64,000 nucleotides of DNA from Tubiluchus corallicola (taxonomy: Eukaryota; Priapulida; Priapulimorpha; Priapulimorphida; Tubiluchidae). Shown one piece after another: positions 23,733-60,735 of this stretch. The translations under genes were made by a program, and so were the position numbers. Numbering within the stretch: position 1 is the stretch's first letter; every line of letters begins with the position of its first letter. The notes beneath the pieces were generated by a model. It worked only from the letters and a program-made list of their open reading frames with translations, searched no databases and was not told where the DNA came from. The stretch spans positions 1,508,606-1,572,605 of the forward strand of contig JAQGDQ010000009.1 of NCBI GenBank assembly GCA_030141605.1. The letters are read 5' to 3'.

Positions 23733-26700
23733 CTGAAATGAGTTCAGAAAATTGTTAATGAAATAGCTGTTAAGCACCGGCTGCTGAATACTTGTTTGAC
23801 ACATTAGCTACAAATTAGTCATGCATATTATCCTTATAACATTTTACAATGAGGTGAATTTATAATTGGGATAAGGTCATTACGTAGATTGAACTCTAAT
23901 TTGCCATTATAATTGTAATTATTAATCTCTATTTTAATTAGCTAGCTAACTGCCGACCAATGACTGACAAATTTTTAAACTCCGAGCACTGATTGTATTA
24001 AACCAGTTTTCTTCATGTGATCAAGTGTCTACTCTGGGTATGATTATAATGTTATCAAGATGGAATAACGACGTATATGTGTGACACATACAGCCAGTGT
24101 GACAAAAAACATTACCTTTTTGCGTCGTACCAGTTTAAAGGTAAATACCAATTATGCAACTTGAGCAAAGCAGAATATTCTGCAGTTTTATCATTCAACT
24201 AATTTGAATAGAAGTATAAGGCAAGGTACAAGCCACATTAAAAAGCCTGTCTAAACATGACTAATTATGTAAATCCGTATTCGGCCTATTGAATAATTTT
24301 GTGCAGCTCACATGTATTACACCTTACGATTGCCGTGACACCGAATCGCCTGTCTATCATGCCCTGTTTAACAATAAACGCACGCCCACAACAATGTTAA
24401 TAATTGTTCTATGTGAGGCCAACGAACCGTAATCCTTCAAATGACCACTAGTTACTGTGTGAAAATTACACGTTATAACATAAACATGCTACAGTTAACA
24501 ATTCTATAATGTATCAGGATTTTATTATAATGTTTTTGCGACTTGTTATAATGGGCTGCAGATTGTTGACTGTATTATTTTTGCGGTGCTTCCTCTAGCT
24601 AAGTGATAGCAACTTATAACTGTAAAATTTTGTAATCATGAAAAACGGAAAACTGAAATACTACTAATAGTTTATCCCGTCCTTGCGGTTAAATATTTGC
24701 AACTCCCGGATTTCTGTGAATAAAATTACAAGTTTAATAAAATTATGTTTTAATTAATCTATGTGAACCTGTTACTGTTAGGGATTGATCAGTCGTGCAA
24801 TACATTCGTCAGCACGATCCAGGGAGTTAAAGTCCGACGAAGCCAAGATACCAGTCACGAGCGCTATTAAAATTCATCTTTCGTCTTCATTTTCGACTCA
24901 TGTTATCGCCTTTGTGAATATACAAGTTTTCAGTAAGGGCGTATTTAGTAAAGCCGTACACTCATGAGTCGAAAACGCATCGTATAAATTGTCCCTAAGA
25001 TTATTATCATGGGTTTTGTAATACTAACTAATACAGCTTTTACAGGATTACAGCGCTTTTTAACGCCATTTGCTGTAATTTTGCGATATTAAAGTTATAA
25101 TAAAAATAATGCCATAAACGTTACACGCTCATTCAAGTTCGCTCAACCTGGTAATTTGTATTTGGGATTTCAACGCATTTCCAGTCAATGCATAGTCTGT
25201 TTTATAATGTCACCAGTGCGGTCAGTACAGGCAGCACTCAGTAATGAAGCTAAGATAAGAATAGCTGAAGTTTGGCTTCGTAGTTAAGCAAGTAAGGCCT
25301 CGTTAGTAAATGGATAGATGACCGGTAAAAAACTGCTACTATTTCATATTTAAAAAACTGGTTCATATTTTTAAGAAATGCTGAGCAAGTACAGATTTCA
25401 TCAGTGTAACTTTAACATAAAATCAAAAATCAAAAACGAAGAATGCCCGTATATTTCCACGAAAACGCCCTCAAAGCAAGAAAATACATCGATTGTTCGC
25501 GCTCTGCCCAGCCCCAGCTGAGATTCGTAAGCTTATGTAATGCAAATCGTCTTTTGTAATAGATCTATGTCTATTAGTAACGTTTTGTCGTGAAAACGCA
25601 CCTATTTTTAATCAGTATTACTTTGGCAACACGGTTTTGAAACCGAACTACTAATATTGATGGCGTCCCTGATTATTCGCACGAAAATGAGTGACACACT
25701 TTCCCGACAGTCTGACAGCTTTGTGTACCAAATTTTTTGCACGTGATCGCTTATTGCAGAGCTTTGTTTTCCATCGGGAAATTCTGGCAGTCTAAACATA
25801 CGACACTCACTCATAATGGGACCCCAATAGTCTAAACTGGGATCAAGAACTGTTGGTCGTGTAAAATCGTTTGAAAAATCTCCAGCGCGTGACATGAACA
25901 CGTTCATCTAAAATTCATTCAAGGCTGAATTTATTACCAGTGAAATTAAAATACTTGACTTTCTTTGTTACCTTAGATGTTACTTTTTCACACTCTTTTT
26001 AAGAGCAGGAATGAATGCACCAGCATGCAGTGTCCTAGAGCTTTAAATAATGAAATTGCTATGAATTACTATGGAGGAACTTGAGAGTCTCTTTAATACT
26101 GGTTCTCAATTTAACAAAATTTGACAGAATCAGGTCTTGGTAGAATACCCACCCGACGGTAAACTAACCTCGAGAATAAGATAATTACAGTGACGTTCGT
26201 ACGGAAAATATCAAGACTATTTATACATAATTTCCCGAGATTCAAATTTTGGCTGTAATTTAGAGTTTACACGATCTTTTTCTGTGTAACTTAATAGGAA
26301 TAATAGAAGATGCCTAAAAGGCAGATGACATTTATAAAAGGTAAACTTTGCGCAAAAACACGTAAAATAAAAATACCCGTTGTTGCTTTGCATGCTGGAA
26401 AACTTCTTGAAAATACATTATTTATATGATTTACCAATAAAAAAATCTGCCAGTGTTTAATTTCTCTACGCGGAATTTAGCTGTATGGCCCCAGGTAAAT
26501 GTGAGTAATACATAAATTATGTATCTGAACAGTTTATCATTGGCGCTTTCAAATAACTCATATGACAGCCTACACGAAGGTGAAATGACTCGTAGAAGTT
26601 TTTTGAGGCTCTGCAAGTTAAGGCGTGGCAAAACCGATTTGGGAAACATACGTAGGTTAAACAGGTCAAAAGAAATAACAAACACGATCACCATACTGAT

Positions 26701-29700
26701 CGTACCATCACTGCATTCACCAGTGGCTTGCCACGTAGAAACCATCTGGCACTCAACGTATGTTTGCCTTTTTAGTTGTTAAACTGTACGAACAGGCTGT
26801 AGCACTCTAAACCAATTTCTGAATGAGAATTTACGATTTGGTCCTATATGTGCATTTATTTAAACTCTATAGCAAAATAGTGTTGCTTCTATTGTACAAC
26901 TGTCATGATCAAATAAACTTATTAATAATTTGGGCGTTCTCTGTTGGACCTAGACGCGTGTTGGATGTAGTGTATAATGCGCGTTTCTATAGATTAGCTT
27001 AACAATGTGGACATCTTACACAGGCCTATATAAATGGAGTCAAAGATTTTCAGTAAAACAGTTTTTCTGGTGAAGCCTAGCTAAGCCAACGAGTACCATT
27101 GATATTCAGAAGTCCATGTAGTGCATAAAACTTCATAAATTTAGGTCTTTCTAAAGTATTTCATCTGGTGGACGGAGTTAAAACTTGTAAGTTTATTACT
27201 AGATAAAGGACATTACAATCTCCAAGCGACCACGCACGTGTCTGCTCTATCCAGATAAAATGGGCAACGCAGCTTCCGGCACTCCTGAAAATGGGCTTGA
27301 CAGTAGTAGTGCACCGTAAATAAAAGTTGTGCCTTTTACGCAAATCATAGTTTATTTATTTTAGCATTAAATTTTAGTTTATCGCTGTTGTTGCATGACT
27401 ATTTGATACAGTACAGTAAATACAAGTGATTGTTTTGATGACACGTTGTATTTATTTCCGCAGTGCTAGCCAGTGATTACACTGCATTGATGCATAGCAC
27501 CAGTATACTTAGCATCTCGTCATGCATACAACACCTACACTTGGGGCCATTTTTCTCAAAATTCTTAGCCTAATGATGAAAATTAATTAAATCACTGAAC
27601 ATACCTGTGTTAAACGAACACTATTGCCACGTACATCACTTTTTTCTAGAACCTAAAATAAGCACATATGGTTACATGTTGGCAGTACATCATCGGCTTG
27701 ACCCTCCTTGTAATATAACTTCAACGTGCTGTATAAAGTCAAACCGGATTTTTCGCATTGTTTGGTAAAGTTCAGGTGAGGCGTCTGGGAGAAGCGAGAG
27801 CTGGTGGTGGGTTGTCAGATTCGCACTGCTGCCCATGCCCTCAAGCTTTTGCGTTGCTAACTTTATACATCACTATCTGCGATCTACTAGATTTCCTAGC
27901 GATCCTGCATTGATTGACCAGGTCAGTGAATCGGCTTTAGTTACCACTGTTTTATAAACTGCTAAAATCTGGTGATGTGATTTTTTTTCTAAAACATTAC
28001 TGTTAGGCCTTTAACACTTATTAGCATTATGTTTAGCTACCCTAACTAAAATTTGGCCCATAGTAAAAGTACAAAAGTGTGCATCTATTACTGGTTTACA
28101 TTTACGGTTAAACCAATTCACTAGTGGTGAATTTCTTAGCTGATGGTGCAGCTTGCAGCCAGGGCCATTTAAGCAGAAGGAATCACATAAACCAATTTTT
28201 TAGTAGTCACCCATCCGTTCACTTATTTGGGAATAACATTATTTAACTTTGTAGCGAGCACACACTCGACTATTCCTTCTCCCAAAAATCTAATGCTCTT
28301 GATACTCAATTTTTACTATTACTGGCCCTGTACAAGTCATCTAGCATTGTATAGGCAATTTATACCACCACTCGCCCAGCAGTCAAATTACTGCCACCAA
28401 ACATAGGCTGTTGAAAGGCAGTGCTATCTTATTAAAGACATTACGAACTGCAGCTGTATGAACATATTGGACGATGTCTAAAACATTGAAGTATGAGTCA
28501 TAATGCTGGAGGCTGGAACAATGGAGAAAGTGTGACGTCAGTAGAACATAACTCACATTGAGCGATGTTTAGATTCTCGAGGGCAATTAGTTGGGAAGTG
28601 GTGCTGACAAGCCAGTGGCATAACAGTGTCTAGTTTTGTTGCTGGATTACTGCCGAGCTTACCCACTTAGGGGCAGATTTATTTTAGAATATTGCTGCCC
28701 AATGTCTACAATTGATGGGCATATGATTGTGGGACTGGTAATGGGCAACTTAAAAGTAAGCCAAAAAATATTGCTGGCTGTGACACGTTTTCTTCTGTTT
28801 GTTGATAGCATGGTAATTTACTGAAAAATCACATTAAGCAACAAGTTAACGTAATCATACTTTCCTTGTCTAGTTTTTGAAGCACGAAAGTATCGAGTCC
28901 AACTGTTTAAATAACATACACAGCAATGACAAAAGCTAACACGAAATTTACCACATAATAATCAGCTATATTCACAAGCAATAACAGTACAAGTTGTTCT
29001 ATTTACAAACTGGAAAAATAAAAAAACGCCTCACATTATTTGTAGCTACAGTATCAAAAATCAACGTACGTATATGTTTTAGTTTATCGGAAAATAACCT
29101 GAATGTAACTAAAATTACATAGAACACGTAGGGCCTACAAAACTATGGCATGCCTTCATTAGTTGGTTATGGATTAATATAGTTGCTATAGTTTTTAATC
29201 ATAGGTGCTAATTAAACATAAAACAAGCTAACTTAATATAATGCAGATTGAAAAAGCTAAACAATCACAGAGCAGTACTAAAAAGCACTAGTAAGAACTT
29301 TAGTAAACATGAAAAAATACTACAATACATCTATGTATTTTGCACAAAACAGTCTAGCAGAGTTTATGTAAATCTAACAACACAGACTGCATGAAACACA
29401 AAAAGACACCCAACAATATTTTCACATGTGCTGCATAGAATTCCTATTATAATGAACAATTTATTTTCAGACACATTTCTGAAACTTAAATAACACAACG
29501 TGTGTTGTGCACAATTGTTTCTTAATGATCTTACTAACTTGGCGAAGTAAATTGTTGGGTAATGCAAGATGCAATCGATACAACATTAAATACAGTCGCA
29601 ATTTGACTAGGAATGAAAAAAAACAAGTCATGCTTACAATTATTTTATCACACAGTGCATACTGCAGCCAGAAAGGAATATTGTTTTAATCCACCATTTT

Positions 29701-31554
29701 AGACTTCTGTATCAAACAATACTTCAAAAATGGTAAAAATGATTTTAGATAAAAGCTCTGTCTTTTAATATTTAATCACTTGCTACACAAGAGTTACAGC
29801 AGGTAACGAAGCTTGCACTTTTGGAATTCAGTAGAAATAAGTATGATTCACCTTAACGATAATTTACAACAAATTCATACAACTAAGAGGCAAGTTAATG
29901 TGCAAACTCCCTTCAGACTGAGTCTTGTATTTAATGTAACCAAGATTTCGGTTAATGAAATAAAACAAAAAATAATAATAACATAGGTAATGATTGCATT
30001 AGCATCTCAAATTGCTACTCAAACAGCAATAGCAAATATGTATAAATGCACGTTTATGTAAACCGTTCCTAGGTGGTGCTGCAAAACAAACGTGCCAGCA
30101 GACAACTCCCTTTATTCAACTAAATAATAGGAATTTAACTTGCATACTTTTGTACATGGAAATAACCTTCCATTTTGCAAAAATATTAGTAATCTTTAGT
30201 TTACTTTGTAAAAGGAACAAAAAATATGCAACAATAATCATCTAATATTGGATATTAATTATACTCAAATAAACTGAATCAGCAACTTATGACATAAATA
30301 ATCAATGACTGTAACATTGGGTTATACTAGCTAATAAAAACACCATCACAGCACAAAATATTCACAATATCTGAAACTGCTTTTTACAATCTTAATGCTG
30401 TGTACATTAAGAAACACAAAAGGAACAAGTTGCATCAAGTGTGAAAATTAAAATTACATTTCAGTGAGAAAAGTATAACATAACGAGTCTTCGCTTGGTG
30501 TTTGCACTGCGTTCAAGCAGTATGCAATGTTAAGCGATATGTCGCTAAATGGAGCCTTGCTTTCCATATGTAACAATGTACATGGGTGGTGATGCATTCA
30601 GATGGGAAAATGCTTATCTCATAAATCAGAATCTATAAGTTTATTGTTTACATCTATACATAGTTTATTTACTAATATGGAAAGTCATTATTTATTTATT
30701 GTTTTGCATAACTATGAATAACATAACAAGTGCAAATTTTTTAGACCTCGCTATTTTGATTTAATGCTTGGTCATATTGGCTGCACTGCTGGAGCTTTGT
30801 ACATGTCTGATGCTTTTTCTCTGGCATTTCGGTTTCAATATTATGGATTCTTTTTCTGTTTTACTACATAAAATTACTATGCAGTGTTGCTGTTATGACA
30901 GGATCAATGCAGCTTTCAACCCATTAAGTACTTATAACATAGTAGGGCTAAATAACACTTTCACAATAGCCAGGAAATTGCCAGCAATATCTCAAAGTCA
31001 TATGAACATGTGCCAGTTTACTATGAGTAAGGACAGCAAACATAGTGCATGTACCTTTGACTTCGGTTAGTAGTAGCATCTCTATAAAGCATCAAAACTA
31101 CAAGAAAAAAATCTCAATGAAGTTAATATAAAAACTGCGTGGTTAAAATGAAAAAAATGGTTCAGAACTTCATCATCGTTAACATGAATCGTCGCTAAAT
31201 GAGGAGTCGTTAAGCTAGGACTTACTTTAGTATTACTTTAGTGATTTTTATTATATTTTATACCACAAACAGCTCTCCTCTTCTTTTAAGCATTCAGTTC
31301 GGTCCAGAAATTAAAGTGTAGTATCCCAATTTAGTTTGGTTCAGATAAATTCAAGAATTATACGGATTGGTTTGGTAAATTTATGCTTCGGCTTATCTCT
31401 ATCCATAGAATGCTGTTAATCTACCGGCTATAACAATAACAGTTTGCAATTTTTTCCTGTCAAAAATATTAACAAATTAAGTGGCTAATGTGACTGTATG
31501 CCTAACATGTAGGTAGGAATATGGAAGTTATTTTACTAGCAGTATATGCATTTG
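23733..31554. other. gene-poor intergenic region ABCG / RAB21
   Basis: This 7.8-kb stretch separates the ABCG start from the RAB21 stop, both on the minus strand. It should hold the ABCG promoter, any 5'-UTR exon, and the RAB21 3' UTR; minus-strand AATAAA hexamers occur near 30640-30690. A TATATAAA string lies at 27027-27034 with no gene obvious behind it. A slightly GC-richer patch near 27760-27930 has no identifiable content. One 99-codon minus-strand frame at 25608-25907 is listed separately. Nothing else is supported. Confidence 0.5.
25608..25907 (-). CDS. possible unidentified coding exon (99 codons)
   Basis: A minus-strand frame starting right after an acceptor-like AATTTTAG, with varied codon content and more CpG than the surrounding DNA. 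It has a protein-like composition (SLDYWGPIMSECRMFRLPEF) and ends at TAA. I do not recognise a family. It lies 1.9 kb upstream of the ABCG start on the same strand, so it could be an upstream ABCG exon or a short independent gene. However, no donor in the correct phase (2) for the ABCG first exon was found without creating a stop. It could also be a chance frame. Confidence 0.2.
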   Translation of the reverse strand: MNVFMSRAGDFSNDFTRPTVLDPSLDYWGPIMSECRMFRLPEFPDGKQSSAISDHVQKIWYTKLSDCRESVSLIFVRIIRDAINISSSVSKPCCQSNTD

Positions 31555-39124
<7,570 letters not shown>

Positions 39125-39470
39125 TTAATACTTTTAGTGTTATAAACCTATGCAGTCACAGTATAATGCTGAACTCAATTCACATTAAAATAGCGATGAT
39201 ATTAAACATTCAACAATGCAACTAAATTTTACATGTGCTATAAAACGTCCTCCATTGCAATTTTGTGGTTGGCGTATCTGCCGCCTAGTGCTAAACAACG
39301 CAATTACATAGGTCAAGTTAGGTCATTCCGGGAGGTGTTTAATGTTGTTTCGTTTAACTTTCGTGGAATTTATTAATCATGGTGCTTTTATCTAAAATTT
39401 GTACTTGCAGTTCTGCTCTGAAATTCGCTGAGATTTTGACATGTCGAAGTGCTAAGCAGTAGCACAGAAA
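39125..39470. promoter_or_regulatory. probable bidirectional promoter RAB21 / AKAP10
   Basis: Only 346 bp separate the two divergent start codons, so both 5' UTRs and core promoters must fit here, unless an upstream noncoding exon of one gene lies elsewhere. No TATA box is placed convincingly for either direction. A few CpG and GC-richer patches lie around 39265-39350. Promoter activity is inferred from arrangement only. Confidence 0.6.
39441..39455 (+). promoter_or_regulatory. four-codon upstream ORF in AKAP10 leader
   Basis: ATG TCG AAG TGC TAA, ending 15 bases before the AKAP10 start codon at 39471. If the transcript start lies upstream of it, this short frame could dampen or gate AKAP10 translation. 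That is inference from position only. Confidence 0.4.
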
Positions 39471-41728
39471 ATGCCACTTTTTAGAAGAACACCGAAATCT
39501 ACTTCTGATGACTGTGCTAAACAAAATTCTCCAAAATCATCATCTCCCTTTTTTGGACAAAGACGAGCCAGGTAATGATGATTTCTTGTACTGGGTACTC
39601 ACCACCTATCCTAGTTATGACACTAACAGAACTCAGCTTCACGTGAATAATTATTGATAGCTATAATGATAATGATGTTACAATTGCATGCACATCTAAA
39701 TACATTACAAGCTGGCCTAATCAGTCATTACCGTTTTAAAAGTAGTCATTCTTCTTTGTCTAGACACTTACGTGATTATTATGATTCAGATACATTTTTT
39801 TAAATTTCGTAGAAAACAAAGAAATTTATTTGTTCATTTATTAATATTTGTACTACAATGTTGTTAAGATATTAAATTTGTTTCAAGTTATCTGTCTGTC
39901 TACTACTAACTTTTTGATATTTTGTTTTAGGTCACCGTTTCTCACTGGCACACTCAAGAAACATAGCAGCCAAACCTCATTATCTTCACAGTCTTCAGGT
40001 CAAGGCATTGGAAATGAATTTCCAGAAGGTGACATTGGCATTCCTGACAGCATTCTTGGTACTACTAAAGAAAAATGTGCCAGTGATTCAACAACAACAT
40101 TATTGATCGATTATCAGCTTGGTGATCTTGGGCAGATTGGTAGTAATCCGGCTGTGGAGCGGAAATCTCGCTTGTCAAAAAGTTTCATGGAAGTTTTATC
40201 TGATAAAAATGCTCTTGGTTATTTCATTCAGTTTATGCAGACTTGTAATGCTGGTCATTTAATTCAGTTCTGGTTGGATGCTGAGAGCTTTCAAGACTCG
40301 ACGTGCTTGCGAATGAGGGAACATTCCTTAGATACTCTTGCCAAAACAACACTTGGTCAGAGAAGTTTAATAGGAAAAAGTGATGGATCAGATAATATTC
40401 AAAAGTCTGACATGGGTTGTCAAAGCAATAATTTAGACGCTGTTTTTACAGATGGAGGTGAGAGTGATAGCAGAGTACTTGAATGCAGGTCGTTTGATGC
40501 ATCTCAGTCTGCTGCAGAAAAATTGAAAAGGTGCATTGATGAAGATGCAGTTAAAATATATTCCACATATCTTTCACAGGATGCCACTTGTGCAGTTGGG
40601 ATAAGTGATGAACTGAGAAATGAAACAATTGCTAAAGTGTGCAGAGATGACAGTAAAATTGATCCATATTGTTTTGTTGCAGCTCAGGAATATGTGATAG
40701 GTATAATGGCCAGCCGACACTTTCCAAAATTTCAGTTAAGCGTTTACCACTGTAAGCATCAAATAGATGTACTGACAAGTGGTTTAGTTACTTTGGCAGA
40801 TCTCTTATACAATGATGTGGCCTTATTTTATTTCATGGAATTTATTGAACAAGAGGAGGCTATGGTGTTGCTTGAATTTTGGATGGCTATTGATAATTTT
40901 CACAGACATTTACAAGAGCATGAGAACATAGACAGTGCGCAAGCTCAAAACGATGCAATGGTACTATATGATAAATACTTCTCATTGCAAGCTACTATGC
41001 CTCTAGGATTCAGTCAAAAAGTCAGGTTTGAAATCGAGTCAAATATCTGCAGAGAATCTGGGCCGTTGCCAAATTGTTTTGATACGCCTCTGCGGATTGT
41101 TCTTCATACTTTAGAGCAGATGTATTTGCCACTGTTTTTGCAAAGTGAGATTTACTACCGATATTTGAGTGAAATTATAAGCACGATTCAGTTGAGCAGC
41201 ACAAAAGAATCTATTATGCAACATAAAAGAACAGACAGTGAAGCGAGTAGTGAAGTAAGTGGAAATAGTGAACCAGGGCATCATACAACAAAGAATACGC
41301 TACTCGCTATGGGTAAATTGCACAAAGATCAAGAAGCTGTCAGAAAGGTAATGCAAACTCTTGAGGGTGATTTTCACATTGATCCTACACTATTGAATCC
41401 TGATAATTTGTACAAAAGACGAAATGCTGGACAGCTTGCTGTAGGTTACATTGATGGGTTTGGAAGATATAAGACTGACTTTGAACCCGAACCTGATTAT
41501 AAAGAGAAAAGTTCTACAAAAATTACCAAAGCTGTCAAGAAATTTATTACAAATGTTGAAGACCAAGAAAAAGAAGAGATGGCTTTGAAAATTGCACAAA
41601 TGATTGTTAATGATATAACATCTGTTACATTAGGTAAAACTTCACAGCCTGTTCCAGACTTGCAATGTGAAAATAATTCACCCACACCTCACAATAGTAA
41701 CATAGCTCCACAACAAAAACTGACGTGA
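39471..41728 (+). CDS. AKAP10: AKAP10 (D-AKAP2), dual-RGS A-kinase anchoring protein
   Basis: Two exons: 39471-39571 and 39931-41728 (TGA), giving 632 aa. AKAP10 tethers protein kinase A regulatory subunits and binds endosomal Rab GTPases. The first RGS-like domain (about 119-310) contains the long internal insertion typical of the family (FIQFMQTCNAGHLIQFWLDA, later AVKIYSTYLS). The second RGS domain (about 322-455) has FYFMEFIEQEEA, QNDAMVLYDKYFSLQAT, RFEIESNICRESGPLPNCF and YYRYLSEI. The PKA-binding amphipathic helix EEMALKIAQMIVNDI lies at about 582-596, with the hydrophobic spacing preserved. The C-terminus reads QKLT rather than the PDZ-ligand-like STKL of human. Almost the entire coding sequence is one 1.8-kb exon, unlike the finely split neighbouring genes. 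AATAAA overlaps the region just past the stop (41730) and recurs at 42263. Confidence 0.97.
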
Positions 41729-44700
41729 AAATAAAGTGCTATAATTGCAATAATGTAAGTAAAGGAATAGAACATATTTCATGTTAAACAATAGGTGCAA
41801 GAGTCGCATTATGTTTTGTCAAACTATAAGTTATGTTTTTTAGTAACACCATAATTACGTTGAAGACACTATGTGTTGCAGTTTATAGTCATGTCCAGTA
41901 TAACAGGAAAATTAACAGTTATTTTATAAGTGCTTTACAGGTAACTGAATTTATGTATGCAGATTATGTTAAATTATAGACTGCACAGCAGTATTGTAAC
42001 GTTGTTACTAATAGCTATATTATCAAACTTTATTGGCCAAAAGTTTGTTTGTGATTAATGCTAAGATAAGCGAAAGGTAGTTGTTAACATTTTGTAAATA
42101 ATTACTGTGATGATTTAAGGACAATATTTGTAATTCTAACAAGAATGTGAGTTATATCAAACTTGTGTACCTTTGTAAGCACACTAATTGTTAAATTACA
42201 AATTTTATGCACTGTAATAACTTGTAAATAAGGACGGTTAAATGTTTACACAAAATCGTAGTAATAAAGCTAGAATGTTAAATTTATGTATATTAAAACA
42301 GCACATCCTTGCTAGTTAAAAACATCTGATTGATATCAAATGAGTTGTATTAATTTATGAAATGGGTAAGTGTAAATTATGGTGGATGATTTCATTGTTG
42401 TTTGTTTGTTTTTTGCATGTTTTCAATTCGCAGACTTAATACTTCTCTTGGTTGTCAAAATGTTATTCTTTTACCTTTGGTACAGCATTTCAAACTTTAT
42501 GACCTGAGCACATTTAATTGTGTCAGAATGCTTGCCTTGACAAACATCTGCTTTTGATCTTCTCTTCTGGCCCCTCTCTCACACACTTGTCGTCTCTTGC
42601 TGTTGCTGTCTCTCCCTCGGTCGGCATGCACATTATATACGCACTAGCAAAGAAACTTTTAGATTTTTGAATACTCTTCAAAGGCGTTTGAATTGGGAAA
42701 AATTTTATTTGTAACATAAAGTAGAAATGAGTGTCATAGCCTTAGAATAGATTCCAAGAATCACACAGAAGTCGTAGAGCTTGCAGTGAAATCAGGTTTA
42801 GTTGTGCGTTTGGCACTGCAGCAGTTTCTGTTTGTATAAGAGATAAAAATGGCAGCGCACAGAGTCACTTATTGCTATAATCAGTGTGTACTTATAGTGA
42901 ACGTACAATTTGTTATCTAAACAATACTTTGTGGTTTAGTGGAATGCCACTATCGTAGTGCTAAAGGAAGTTCTGTTGAATTACCTAGAAATGCAGATGT
43001 AATCATAGATAGTAATATTACTAGACTACATATTCACCATGGATGATTAAGATGAATGAAAGTTCTGGCAGTCGATGAGATCCATGTACTGCATGATGAT
43101 GGCTTAAGCGAACACACTCACAAAAGCCCCATATTCTTCCACAAAGTAATTGTCAATTAAAGCTTTAAACTATGCCCTGTAGTTTTTTAATCAAAATAAA
43201 TAAATAAAACATATTTTATTATAAAGTGCACTGGCAAGCAAAGTTATTTCAATGGCGCTGTACAGTAAAACATCATAGTTATAAAAATTAATGCACAATT
43301 ATAAAAATATAACACTGTAATCACCAACTAAATTAAAGAAATTTTCAGGCGAGAAGTTTTCTTTTCCTAGTCAGTATTTCGTAGACCTCAACTGTAAGAT
43401 CCATGGGCTGTCTAATTAATATCAAGTAATTGTCTAAGTGTAATACTTCGATCTTTCTAAATATGGGAGATTTTTACAACCAGATGTTATTCTTGTAGTA
43501 CTCTTTCCATGAGCAATATGTCTTTTAATATTTGAGTTGCATTTTCTGATAAAACTTGGAAGGTGAAATTACTTAGGTAGACGTGAGGGCAAGCTGAACA
43601 AACCATTTTCAAGTCTCATCGCCGTACTTTCTTATAATTAAGATAATAATTCAGTGGTTAAATCTTAATTCTTGCTGCAATAATCAGCAAGAATAACTCA
43701 GTAGAAACAATTTGCAGAATCTATGTAAACTGTATAAAGTTTCATATCATGACTCCACATTCTTTTGTAAATTCCATAATGGCCGTCGTGCACTTAATAT
43801 TTCTTAGAACTTCTACTTGCATGTCATACAGATCTCCCAAACACTTACTTGACTTAACAACCGCAAACAAATTCATATTCAGCTGTATCTTCTTGGGGTA
43901 TTACCGTATTACACATATGGCACATTAAATGACTTACCTATATAGTTTTGAAGTTACACTTCAATTCCAGTATATTTAAAGAATTTTCGTGTACTGAAAT
44001 ATCTTCTTCACACCTTTCTCAGAAATATAATTTCGCTTTTAAATTCTGTGTATTTCAGGTTTTTTTAATTTAGATTTGAATTCCTCAGGTGTGCACTGCA
44101 TCTGAATTAGGGTTGAGTTATTCAACCGAATTCATTGTATGGAACCAATTTGGTCCAAATTTTATTTATTGTATTATTTTTATTTTATTTTGAGTAGAAT
44201 GCCATATTCTGACACTGATCCTTTTTCCCGAATAAAAACGATCATTTGGGGATGCTGGAATCTGGAATCCAGCAACCGGGAAGCATTTGTTTGGCGGCCA
44301 CACATTATTTTAATGACCAAATTTGCCGTTGCTTAAATTTGGTTCCTAAGCACATATGGTCATTCTACAAGCTGGGATTCAGCACATAATGAGTGCCTAC
44401 TAAATGTAAATTGTTCAGGCAGGATTGACATCTATTTCATTATTGAGAATAATCTTGATGTGAGACACTGGATAGCCAAGATATCTCAGCCATATCTCAA
44501 GTAACTTTGGTACTTTACCAGTAAACCTTTTTGTCTTGTAAAGGTCTTTATTACAGAAGGCTGACATTTTTTATCAGATCAGATAATCGCAAGATTGGAC
44601 TTGAAAACTACAGCAGCGCACAAGGGAAACACAAATCCGCTACGAGCGCGATACTACAATTAATATATTAGTGATGGTATTAAAAGACTTCATTACAGTT

Positions 44701-45184
44701 TGATTCACCACCCTTGCCATGTATCGTCAATGTCACCACCAGCATTTAAATCATCACCATGTTCATTATTATATGCTTTATCATTACAGCAGTAGTACCA
44801 CCACATTGCCATTGTCATCATAATCATCTTTGCTTCAGCTTTATTATCCCTAAAAATCTGCACAAATTTGATTTTTGTAAGGTCTCAAACGTCTTGATTT
44901 CTCTTTTTCGATGGCATGAAAGTGCCAAATGGATAGTTCTAATACAGTAATGATTTTTTTATTAGACCTGATTGTATTTAGATGTGCCTGCAAAAAATGT
45001 AATAAATGGTATGTTACATGTGGAAGAGCTTTAGTGCTAGTGAAGAATTAAGGAAAAATCTGGAAGTTAATAATATCCACAATGTATTTTTAATAAACTC
45101 AGTAACTGTGCTTACTGTGCATGCTCTTTGTGTTTAGTGATACTTTCTGCTGCCCCTACATTTTTTATCTTTTGAATATTCCAG
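41729..45184. other. intergenic region AKAP10 / TPCN2
   Basis: About 3.5 kb. It contains the AKAP10 3' UTR (AATAAA at 41730 and 42263) and the upstream region of TPCN2. A pyrimidine-rich patch lies at 42545-42620. The last bases, a T-rich tract ending in ccag at 45184, look like a splice acceptor directly before the TPCN2 start codon, so a noncoding TPCN2 exon probably lies somewhere in this region. No other gene or repeat is recognised. Confidence 0.5.
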
Positions 45185-45185
45185 A

Positions 45186-60735
<15,550 letters not shown>

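Noticed and set aside
26431-26745. Minus-strand frame with a CQMVSTWQATGECSDG stretch resembling a thrombospondin repeat
   Set aside because: Only a short resemblance, no second Cys motif follows, and the opposite strand is equally open; treated as chance.
30768-31070. 100-codon plus-strand frame with hydrophobic N-terminus
   Set aside because: Lies in the likely RAB21 3' flank, has no recognisable similarity and no supporting splice context; random length for this region.
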